DNA of 64,000 nucleotides, from assembly GCF_963678635.1 (NCBI RefSeq), contig NC_087063.1:67074471-67138470 (forward strand). The letters run 5' to 3'. A model generated the notes under the pieces. That model saw nothing but the letters and a program-made list of their open reading frames with translations, ran no database searches and was not told the origin of the DNA. The DNA is from Symsagittifera roscoffensis. Taxonomy: Eukaryota; Xenacoelomorpha; Acoela; Convolutidae. The position numbers were made by a program, and so were the translations under genes. How positions within the stretch are numbered: the first letter of the stretch is position 1; each line of letters begins with the position of its first letter. This document shows positions 54,390 through 64,000 of this stretch, one piece after another.

Positions 54390-55031
54390 GACACCGATAA
54401 GCAATTTTTTAAAGCTATTTATAACTAAACTTTCAATTTTGAGATTTTTAGCATGTAATGCTACCATGAGCACAAACCAATCCGCAAATTTGAGAGAATT
54501 TACTTTTCACATCTGGAAACCTGAAAAAAACTGACTTTTTCAGTTTGGATGGTTTTTGTGATCCGCATAAAACAGAATTCGAAGTAATGGGAAGTTACTA
54601 TCACTTCTGTTCCAGTCAACAAGTTCAACCCTCACTAACAGATCAGGATATTGAGCGAGGTAACAGGAAGAGACATATATATGACATGAGAGAAGAGTAA
54701 ATTAAATATAAATTTACAAATTGCAGCAATGTGGGTGTATAAGAAGTGCAAAGTTTTTAAAAACAATGACAAGATCGGAAATCATGTCAGAACCCATTTA
54801 ATCTGCGGAGGATCTCCTTCTTATGAGTCTTTTTTAGCAGAATTGAAATGTGGACCTCTTTTTGGCAATGTTCAGTGCAATCTAGTTGTTCAAGATGAAC
54901 AAAAATCAGATTTTGCCAACTATCCTCCAGTTTTTAAAAACACTGAAGTTGGAAGAAACGATATTGAAGGCCGCATTAAAATCAATGCAGTCGAGACCGA
55001 AATCATAAAACTTCTGAGAATTTTACCATGA
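54390..55031 (+). pseudogene. Type-B DNA polymerase fragment in R2
   Basis: The 100-codon frame 54729-55031 contains GPLFGNVQCNLVV and FANYPPVFKNTEVGRNDI, which I recognise as a conserved segment N-terminal to the palm in protein-primed type-B polymerases of Polinton-like elements. The catalytic palm is absent here. Upstream sequence from ~54390 is readable in pieces. Confidence 0.6.
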
Positions 55032-55254
55032 GCCAAAAAACAAAATATAACATCTTCATTCCTCGATCTACACATAATATACCAAATATATTGACTATTT
55101 AGATAACGTGCCTCGATGTTTTTGCAAAAAACTGGAGAAAATCAAAAAAACAACTTTTCTTACCATTTAATTATCATCACGCCAACAACAAATCCTTACA
55201 ATTTCCAACCCTATCTAGAGTACATTGTAAAGTCTAAGCCCAATGTTAATACAT

Positions 55255-57075
55255 AGCATAAGTCATTTTGTTTTGAACACTCTAAGCAGATAAAAAATGA
55301 TGAAGTTCAGGCAATGAAACTTTGAACAGAAATCACAATGGGTAGTTGTAACCTCGAGTGATCTCTCTGATGTCAATTGACTTCGACATAAGTCATTTTC
55401 AGCAATATATCCAGATAAAAACTAATGGGTTTGAGGCAATGAAAAATCAACCAGACATCCTAATGGATTGAAACAGTTTCGAGTGATAAGTTTATGGTAA
55501 GCCATTTTACTTTGAACGCCCTAAGCAGCTATTACTTTTTCTTTCCATTCATTCACCATCACGCCAACAACGAAACCTTACAATTTCGAATTCATATCTT
55601 AGTATATTGTAGAGTCTAAATCCACTGTTGATACATAGCATATCTAAACGGAAATCCTAAACGTTAAGTTAATACCTGGGGTCAGCCATGCACCCCATCC
55701 CATCCAGTTTTTGCAACCTATCCAGATAAAAATAGATGAGATTCGGGCAAGGAAACTTCGAGAAGAAATCACAATCGGTAGAAGAAATCTCGAGTGATAT
55801 GACTGAAGTAAATTGATGTCTATATAAGTCAAATTCAGTACCCTATCCAGATATCAATTGATAAGTTTCAGACAATGAAAAGTTTAACAGAAATCACTAA
55901 AGAAAGAAGAGTTCTCGAGTGATATATCTGATGTAAGCCGATTTTGGCCCGATTCATTTTGTTTTGAACAATCAAAGCAGATAAAATATAATGAAATTCA
56001 GGCAATGAATCTTTGAACAGAAATGACAATGGTTAGAAGCAACCTCGAGTGATCTTTCTGATGTGATTCGTTTCCGATTTGAGCCATTTTCAGCACCCGA
56101 TAACAATAGCTAGAAACGAGCTCGAGTGATATGTCTAATGTTTTTCGGCATTGATAAATGACATTTTCAGCATCTTTTGTCAATAATGCTTTATGAATTT
56201 CAGGCTTCGAATTTTTGAACAGAAGTCACAATTGATAGAAATAACCTCTAGGATTATGTCTGATGTAAATGAGTTTCACAGTACGCAGAAAACAATTGAT
56301 GAGTTTCAGGCATTGAAACCTTTAACAGGACTCACAATGGTTAGTAGCAACCTCGAGTGATCTCTCTGATGTCAGTTGAATTCGACGTAAAACATTTTCA
56401 GCAATCTATTCAGGTAAAAAACTAATAAGTTTGAGGCAATGAAAATTTATCCAGACATCACAATGGCTCGAAATAATTTCGGTTGATAAGCTTAAGTTAA
56501 ATCAATTTACATTGAACGCCCTATGCAGATATTTATTGAGGAGTTTCAGGCAGAAAAAAACTTTGAACAGAAATTAGATTGGGTAGACACCATCTCGAGT
56601 GATATGTCTGACATGAGTCGATTTAACCATAATTCATTTTTTGAACACCCGAGGCAGATAAAAAATGATTAGTTTCAGGCACAAAAATTTTGAACAGAAA
56701 TCACAATGGGTAGAAACAATCTCGAGGGATATGTCTGATGTATATTGATTTCGGTATAAGTCGTTTTCAGCACCCTATGCAGATAATAATTGATAAGTTT
56801 CAGGCAATGAAACTTTTAACAGGAATCACAATGGGTTTTAGCAAGCTCGAGTGATCTCTCTGATGTCAGTTGAATTTGACATAAGTCAATTTCAGCAATC
56901 TATCCAGATAAAAACTGATGAGTTTGAGGCAATGAAAAGTTTAGCAGACATCACAATGGGTAGAAATATTCTCGAGTGATAAATTTAAAGTAAGTCAATT
57001 TCGATAAGTCATTTTACTTTGAACACCCTAAGCAGCTAAAAGTTGATGAGTTTCATGACAAAGTTCGCAAATGTA
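55255..57075 (+). repeat. ~125-bp minisatellite, second block
   Basis: About fourteen diverged units of the same monomer as 51545-52440. An internal remnant of the R flank (CATAGCATATCTAAACGG) lies near 55640. Confidence 0.75.
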
Positions 57076-57588
57076 AAGGTGCACAAAAATATGGTTGTAA
57101 CGGCGTTAATGTATCAGTAGATACGATTATATAAAAAATAGCCATTCCTTTGCCTTAGGATCAATCAGTGTTTATCAATCAAAGCGCCGATTTGAGTTAT
57201 ATTTTTGGTTGTGATTCAGAACAAAATCAGACAGGGATTATAAAGAGTAGAAAAGGACCACATTATACTCTAAATTCTTACGACATATAAGAATACCTTG
57301 ACTGATGATATATAATGATAATCTAGAATATATTTCAGCAGATGATACAAAATTCTTTCATTTCGTTGTATTTTTTCATTTCCAAATTAAAAAATGGAGA
57401 TATAATATCTACAGGACAGTACATGAGTTATCAATCCTTTACGAGTCTACAATTTAAAAAAAATACGGAAAAACTCTGTCCATAGCATATAAATTGAACT
57501 AAGGAATACTACACTTGAAAAAACTCCTTGTTTCAATAGGAATTAAACGAGTTGTTCTCTTGTTCCGCAAGGTTTCGGATAAAATTTT
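57076..57588. other. AT-rich non-coding stretch
   Basis: No recognisable feature between the minisatellite and the capsid-region remnants. Confidence 0.4.
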
Positions 57589-57795
57589 TTGGTTTTCACT
57601 TCATACGAAATGGTTGATCAAAATTCAGCTAATTTTTCCATTTTTCAAGGTCATGCAAGACAGCGTAGAAGAGATTTTGTTGCTTATGGAGCAGATATAT
57701 TTCAATTCGTAGCACCAGAGAATGGAGAAGTTGTTAGTGGACAAAAAAACTCAAAACACTCGAAAAAAGTTCAAAAACAGTTGGAAGGTGGATAA
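57589..57795 (+). pseudogene. Small basic virion-core-like protein of a Polinton-type element
   Basis: A 68-codon frame containing GHARQRRRDFVAYGADIF and ending KKVQKQLEGG. I recognise the layout, a short basic protein located just before the capsid gene in Polinton/Maverick-type elements and related animal DNA viruses. The Arg/Lys-rich tail beyond 57795 is readable in other frames, so the copy is frameshifted. Family assignment is from pattern recognition only. Confidence 0.45.
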
Positions 57796-57959
57796 AAGAA
57801 ATCCAAGCGTAGAACTAGTGGAGCCATTTCTCGAAAAAAAAGATCAAAACCAGTCGCATTCGCAAAAACATTTTTGACAAAATAAAGTGTGTAAAAATCA
57901 AAGTAGTCATTTTTGGTACGGAGCTTTTATAATTTTTTTTTCGGAAATTTTTGATGAAA

Positions 57960-59165
57960 AAGCAGTTTTGGAAACAATTATGTGATCATACACAAAAAAA
58001 GTATTTCCCAGTACTCCCCCAGATGAAAACAGTTATGAATATGATCAAGAAACGGATCGTAATCTTTATTTGAATATGCGTAATACCATCCTCAGTTTAA
58101 AGCTTTAACTGTTCAAGGAATTTTGTTTGAACATTTTAAAAAAAGAAGTACTGAACATAAATCAAAAACAGAAGATGACTTGGATGAGGATCAAGAACAC
58201 TATGTAACCTATGTACACAATCTACCACATTCTCTAATCTTCAATTGCGAAGTTGAGGTTAACAAGACATTAGCTTACAACGCCAATGGCATATACCCTC
58301 ACAAAGCGAAAGTATCGAACGAACTTAACTCGTCCTCAGTGAGTAATAAAGGAATACTAGCTTGTTATGGATAAATTTTCAAAGAATTTCCGACAGCTTT
58401 TGACATGTTTCCGTTCACTGATAGAGCAAACTCCTTCGGAGCAAGGATTACTCTTTCACTCTATGGGAAGCTTGCCGTTGGTTTGGTTATTTGTGGAAAA
58501 AATTTACTATCAAAAACCAAAGCTCAAATTAGACTTATTCGAGCTAGACATAAATTTTACATGATGTCTGATGATCCAATTGTTAGTCCAAAACTGTTAA
58601 TTGTTTGCTGTTTACTGGAAGAATTTTAGTAGCTGAACGTAGTCATCAATTCTTGCAATGGAATCTGAAAACGGAACCTGCTCAGTACAGTTACATGGAA
58701 TTTATAGCAAGAGCGTTTATCATTCCATATCGTCGAAAGCAGTTTGTACAGGAAATTTATTCAGTAATGGTCCGAAGATAGGAATAGCTGTTGCAATAAA
58801 CACAAACTCAGCTGTTGTGGGATCTTTTCATGAAAGTCCTTTTAACTATGATTATTTTTAAATGAGAGAGCTTAGAGTTATTCAGGGTCGAAGAGCAATT
58901 TTTCCATTAGATTTTACAACAATGAAATCAATGCGGTTTAACAAAGAGTTTCCACTACTTTTTTTTTCCAGCAATGTAAGATTTTCGAAGTTAATAGTTA
59001 TTTGTTTTTGACCTAACTTTACCACAGGATGCATCTGAACTGCTGCGTTATCCCAAACTTAGTGAGCTTGAGATTAGAAATATTTTCGCAATTTCTCTTA
59101 GAGCAAGTAGTGAAAATGACTGTGTTCGGCAAAAGACTATCAAATTCTCAAATTGACAAATTCGG
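57960..59165 (+). pseudogene. Major-capsid-like protein of a Polinton-type element, decayed
   Basis: Consecutive plus-strand pieces in different frames include QETDRNLYLNMRNT (58.05 kb), VHNLPHSLIFNCEVEVNKTL (58.22 kb), QIRLIRARHKFYMMSDDP (58.54 kb) and INTNSAVVGSFHESPFNYD (58.81 kb). Their order fits the double-jelly-roll capsid family of Polinton/Maverick elements as I know it. At least five shifts or stops interrupt it, so no capsid protein can be made. It lies upstream of the polymerase remnant on the same strand, as expected for one element. Confidence 0.55.
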
Positions 59166-59309
59166 ATTACTTGCTATAATAATGTTTAGTTGTTTTTTGA
59201 GTTTTTAGGCTCCTTCAAAAACATTGTAGTTTTTTTCGTAATTGTCATTGTTAATGTCTCTGTACTATCTATGTTAATTTTCTTCAGACCTAAATAACCA
59301 AAAAATGTG

Positions 59310-61870
59310 GACAATGATTGTTGTCTAATTGAAAACCTGTGAAGTTTCTACAAACAAGAATGTAAAACAGTTTTCACAAGCTTTGTCGAGTACATAATAC
59401 TTGTGTATGGAACTTTATTCAATCAACACCCATAAGCGAATGAGTCATCAATCTTAGTTTTGTATCAAAAATGCATTATCAAGCTCTTTTTTTTGTTCAC
59501 GATGTAAATTTCTGATTTCCGAGCTCAGGTTCAACTATATGGGGTCTTATCCCACTGGTAAAAATCCTCAACCAACAAATGCTGTTTTGCAATAATTATT
59601 TCAGCACCAAGCAAGGATAGAGGAGAACACCGGATCATGATTGCTCGATTAGACAAAACTTACTACTTTGCAGATTTTTTGGAAAGAAAACGTTTCAACT
59701 GTTCCTTTGTGAAGAAAAACTTCCAGCGTATGAATAAAAAAATGCTAAAATTGAGAGTTAACGCAATTGATTCAACATTTTTTCTTATTAAATTCCGGAG
59801 AAAATGATTTTTTTTTGGAATACTGGAGAAATTGATTTTTTTCCGGAAAAAACTTCGGAGAGAATGGTACTTTTTTTTTAACACTGGATGCAACAAATTC
59901 CATAAAAAAATAACAAATCAATTATTGTGATCAAGGAAGTTTTTCAAGATAATTATCATTTGCTTCTGCAATAATATTTACAAGTTTTATTTCTGGAAAT
60001 GATGTATACACTTCATCAAGATCCACAGACTTTGGTGTAAAATGATATATGAGTGAGAAGGAAGATGCGATTTTGCAGTGAATGGAGATGTTGGTTCAAG
60101 AATAGAAATTGGAAAAATGAAACATTCAACTGGCAACAATTTTGTTTAAAAAGTTTAAAAATTGAGCGAATGATTTTTCATAACTTTTCTGTTTTTGCCA
60201 AAACTTACCCCATCTGTTACACTAAACATTTTTCACGCTTGAAAAAACAAAATTTGTTTTTCGAGAAATTTTGCTAACGTTAACCGGCGCACCTGCTCGC
60301 CGTTGGGGGTAACCTCTGAATCTGGTGTTGCAACTTTGTATGAAACATTTTTGCTGACCTGCAAAACCTCGCTTAAATAAACAAACACTAAACTTGTTTT
60401 AATACATCAGCTTCCCCGCTCACCACGGGGGGTAAGATCTGTTGTGGCAAACTTGACATAATAGCCTGAGAAAATGTTTGCTTAAGTCCACTACCTCGCT
60501 CAAAAGAACAATCTATAAATGTGTTTACATACTTCAGCCTCCATGCTCACCACGGGGAAAAACATCTTTTGTTGCAAATGTGACAAAAATTTTGTTTTCG
60601 TCCAGTATTTTGCAAAAAACAAAAATGAAAATTTGACTGCAAAAATTTGAAATTTTTCCGAAACTTACCATATGATGCGTACCAGCAAGAAAACGATCAC
60701 ATCATAATACATAGAGTTTTAAACATTACCGTTTGGAATTGTAAATTACTGCATCGGTAAATCGGGCGCCAAAAAATTTTGAAATCCTATTCTTTTCTCG
60801 AAAGTTACGATCTTACCGTCTGAAACTATGAAACCTATGACCTTAATTCATGGGAAATCTTTTCGCTTTGTTAATACATAGGGTGATGCACGGATACGTT
60901 ATAGCCTATGTTAATACATGGGGGTCATCACCCCCCAGACTGAACTTACCCAACAGATACTCCTTACTCTTCTGAATCTAGCAAAAACGTGTCTACAACA
61001 AATCTACAAATTATAAACGTTATCTATTTCGCGAAAATGATAAAAATTTGTTTGAAAAATTCGAGAAGAAATGACTGGTCGACTTTCCATTGAGTTCACT
61101 AAAAAGTTGTAGTTGATGAAATATTCATCATACATTTATCAAATCTATCTAAATTGATAGTCAACTTTATGATGCAATTCAGCCTCACCTTTCTCAATGT
61201 GTCAACATATGCCAACAGAACTGTAAACAAGACGGGTGTTTGACACCGATAAGCAGAATTTTAAAGCTAGACGAAACCAAGATCTCATTTTTGATAACTG
61301 TACAAGGTAATTCTGCCATGAGCACAGACCAAACCCCAAATTTGAGAGCTTTTTCTTTACACTTCTGGAAACTTGAAAAAATGGACTGTTTCAGTATGAA
61401 TGGTTTTTGTGATCACCGTAAATTAGGATTCGAAGTAATGGGATTTTGCAATCACTTCTGTTCCAGCCAAGAAGTTTGACCCTCCCTAACAGATCAAGAT
61501 ATTGAGCGAGGTAACAGGAGTAGACATATATTTGACATGAGAGATGAAAACATAAAAGAGAAAGATACAATTTGCAGAAATGTGGGCGTATGGGAAGTGC
61601 AAAATTTCTTAAACCAATGACAAGATCAAAAAACTTGTCAGAACCCATTTTACCTACCGAAGATCTTCTTCATAAGAGTCCCTTTTTCGGCAGAATTAAA
61701 GTATGGATCTCTTTTTGGCTATGTTCCGTGCGATTTAGTTGTTCAAGATGAACAAACATCAAAATTTGCTAACTATCCTTCAATTTTCAAAAACACCGAA
61801 GTTGGAAGAAACGATATTGAAGACTACATGAAAAACTATGCAGTCGAGAACAAATTGATAAAATATTTTT
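59310..61870 (+). repeat. Long repeat R3, Polinton-related segment
   Basis: Third copy of the R segment, here in what looks like its native context between capsid and polymerase remnants. Contains three TAACATC-type units at ~60290-60610. Confidence 0.7.
60290..60610 (+). repeat. ~120-bp TAACATC tandem repeats in R3
   Basis: About three units (GGGGGTAACCTCTG, GGGGGGTAAGATCTG, GGGGAAAAACATCTT), more diverged than in R1 and R2. Confidence 0.65.
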
Positions 61871-62938
61871 AGAGAAGGCTGATATCGTGATTCATGCTGG
61901 AAAATGGAACATTTTTAACTCCTCTGTTCAACTTTTTTTTAAAATTGGCTTGCAGTTAATCAAAAGTTGCCATTTTGTTCAGTTTTCTCAGCGAAGATGT
62001 TTCAATAGTATCGTTCAATCAGTGATTGTTGCTAAAAGAGAAGGAGATGGAAACCCACTGTCAGGATTTGTAGAAAAAACAATGAAAGTTTTGAGCAGTT
62101 CCACCTATGAAAATCAGATTTGGATAGATTCAGACATACAATCAAAAAATATCGCTATGATTAAAAGAATTATAAGGCATTCAACGAAATATTCTTCAGA
62201 AAACTAAATACAGTTGAGAAAAACTTGTATGAGTTGGAATTGTTGAAATCACCCCTTAAACACAGAGAACCCATCCTTGCTGGTTTTTTCATAGTGTAGT
62301 AAGCAAAACGGAGAATGTTGGAGCTTTCTTTAACTTCTTCGACAAATTCTGTGATGTAAGAATCCGCAGATTTGGAAATAAATACAGACTTGCTTTATTG
62401 AGATCTTGCCTAAGGAAATTTATACGACCGTATCTAGCCAGATGAAAAAACATTTGAGAAAAAATGAGGGAAAATACAGCAGAGACTCTTTCAAGTACAA
62501 TGCGAGACCATTTTTCTTCCCTTGAATGTGTTGCACTACCCTGAAAAAGCACAATACACGGAAACCAGAAATTCTCAAAAAGGACTTTAGATGTACAGAA
62601 ATGGTCTTTTGTGTAGCAAAAGTTATTGCTGCTATGACAACAAGTCAGATAATTTCAAGTTCAGTAGAAAAAGTCTGAACAAACGAGTTCTAGAAGATTC
62701 TGGAGACGGCCTCATGTCAAAATACAAAACAGTACTCGATGAAACAGTCAACTTCATAATTACAAACAGAGGATTCAGAACTTTATTCCATATGGTTGCT
62801 ACAAAAGAGAACAACACAAAGAAAAAACTTAGTTATTTGTATCCAAGAAGACAACTTCAAATTGATGAATTTCAAACTAAACCAAAAAAAATAAAAGACT
62901 TGATGCAATGTAATGAATTTATAACAAGTTTGTATTAA
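61240..62938 (+). pseudogene. Protein-primed type-B DNA polymerase remnant (Polinton-like)
   Basis: Plus-strand pieces in several frames are, in order, a conserved N-proximal block (KNTEVGRNDIED, 61.8 kb), CFNSIVQSVIVAKREGDG with TMKVLSSSTYENQ (62.0-62.1 kb), LEINTDLLYLALSEDL (62.38 kb), CTEMVFC (~62.6 kb) and the C-terminal block SLNKRVLEDSGDG, LDETVNFIITNRGFR (62.66-62.78 kb). The catalytic DTDS motif is degraded to NTDL. Numerous stops and shifts rule out function. The last frame (62591-62938, 115 codons) is the best preserved. Confidence 0.65.
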
Positions 62939-63875
62939 AGAGTTTATAAGAAGGCTTGTTTTAAAATTATATACCATGCAGTACTTTTTTGGTTTTATGA
63001 TTTTTCATAAAGCTTACTTTTGTTAGCAAAAATGTTGGCGCGTGTTATTTAATTTGTAAATATCGAAGGTTAATTACGTGTAAATTGTGTAATGAAGGAC
63101 TTTTAATTAGTTTTTTTGATTCATGTCAATGGTAAGGATTTTTGGGTAAAAATTTGGAATTTTCAAGAAAACTTCAAAACACGATAAGATTAGCTTTTAT
63201 TTGACCTAAATTATGAGATAATCTTACTTTCTATCTAATTGAAACAATGCTGAATTCTACAGAGATTTCGAAAAAAATCCAATGAAAATATATAAATCAC
63301 TGCATCGTATAGTAAACTTACTGCCATAATTTACATTACATATAAAAAAGATACACAAATAAATAAAATTACCTATAAAATTCAAAACATGCACATCATG
63401 AATATGATTCAACTTTGTCTGGTAGAAATTAAAGAGAATAAATGCTGAATAAATCGCGTAAAATCTCCCCATATTCCGTTCCTTTATCAACCCAAAGCTT
63501 TTCAGGAGTGTTTTTTCGAGAAATCATTTTTGGAAAGCTTGCAAATTGTCTTAAGCATATTTAGTTTTCATTGTTTGAACTCTGACAAATCGCGATAAAA
63601 CAACAAGAGCAACCAGTAATTAATTGACTCCCTTGTTTTGTTTCGCTAGTTTGTCCTCCAATGCCAAATCCATTCACCAAATTTCATTTATATTCTTCGA
63701 AAATGCTTGAAGCCTTCAGAAACATATGATTGGGTGACCAAATATTGTTTACGATGTCTTGGTTTGTAAAAATTATTCCACTTTCTTTTTTGACAATCTG
63801 CTTGCTTTACTCAAGTTTCGCACAGAACCGTACGCAGCTCTACCCCTAGAATAGAATCTGTTCAGACTTACCTTT
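62939..63875. other. AT-rich region, mostly non-coding
   Basis: No repeat or gene recognised. A short minus-strand coding-like block with NQDIVNNIWSPNHMFLKASS reads at ~63805-63690 and ends in TGA; unidentified. Confidence 0.35.
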
Positions 63876-63999
63876 TCAGGTTTTGAAAGTAATCCAAGTT
63901 TCTCTGTCTTTCGCTTTGTCATTGTTGTTGACAACAAGTTTAGGGGGAATTTGAGTTGCTTCCAAAATGGTGAAATAAATATCGGGAAAGAAGGTACTT
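63876..63999 (-). other. Coding-like block at right edge, unidentified
   Basis: The minus strand from the right edge reads 41 sense codons (FFPDIYFTILEATQIPPKL, then a charged NNNDKAKDRETW) to a TGA at 63878-63876. The composition is protein-like. A good 5' splice site (AAAAG/GTAAGT) lies right after, at 63872/63871, but the TGA precedes it in this frame. It could be the end of another transposon ORF or an exon. Confidence 0.3.
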
Positions 64000-64000
64000 T

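Larger units (their letters stand above)
52440..55260 (+). repeat. Long repeat R2, Polinton-related segment
   Basis: Copy of R1 with an offset of about 3.75-3.77 kb, so R1 plus the minisatellite behave as one large tandem period. Contains the TAACATC repeats and the best preserved N-proximal polymerase fragment (54729-55031). Confidence 0.75.

Noticed and set aside
51600-57060. Hammerhead-ribozyme-like CTGATGA...GAAA pattern in the 125-bp minisatellite
   Set aside because: The CTGATGA core varies freely between units (TTGATGA, CTAATGA, ATGATGA) and no consistent stem I, stem III or cleavage site pairs. The short hairpin does not fit the stem II geometry.

Overview
The window looks like transposon-dense DNA from an invertebrate animal. 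The grounds are the mix of a Ty3-type LTR retroelement, a Penelope-like element, at least two non-LTR retrotransposons and Polinton/Maverick-type remnants, together with AT-rich non-coding flanks. I saw no bacterial operons, no tRNA or rRNA, and no convincing host gene. I cannot name the taxon. A run of exactly 200 N at 48192-48391 is a scaffold join, so the two sides need not be neighbours in the genome.

Positions 1-39418 are all minus strand and form one very large, broken Ty3-like retroelement that runs off the left edge. Its 5' end at 39418-35579 holds gag (two CCHC knuckles) and an aspartic protease (DTGA). Reverse transcriptase and RNase H (35607-33199) and integrase follow. About 10 kb of extra coding sequence lies 3' of pol: an integrase tail, an acidic stretch, a macro-domain-like (ADP-ribose-binding) module, a ~400-bp spacer, a coiled-coil protein, a complete but nonsense-split SGNH/GDSL hydrolase, a possible second SGNH-like domain, a 486-residue protein, and a frame still open for 461 codons at the left edge. 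With duplications removed, the element is at least ~18 kb. No LTR was recognised.

The element was rearranged twice. An older duplication gave two diverged pol blocks (27795-31551 and 31551-35156). A later event joined the RNase H-integrase linker to the 486-residue accessory gene and produced three nearly identical 8.76-kb head-to-tail units (3314-12077, 12078-20840, 20841-29604). Both RT copies share the same defects (YVDN in place of YxDD, and a missing fingers motif). About twenty in-frame stops and several frameshifts are scattered through the element, and most stops recur in all copies, so decay began before amplification.

39.4-43.7 kb is non-coding, with a 41-bp minisatellite, a dispersed CCCCTCCGGATT motif and several hairpins. 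43.7-48.2 kb holds a Penelope-like RT with a PHD-like zinc finger inside it, a 5'-truncated LINE with a short tandem 3' tail, and a second LINE-like element on the minus strand (SGNH-like, then PHD-like, then RT) cut by the gap. Right of the gap (48.4-64 kb) are three ~2.6-3-kb copies of a Polinton-related segment, two minisatellite families of ~120-125 bp, and decayed capsid-like, core-protein-like and type-B DNA polymerase sequences on the plus strand.
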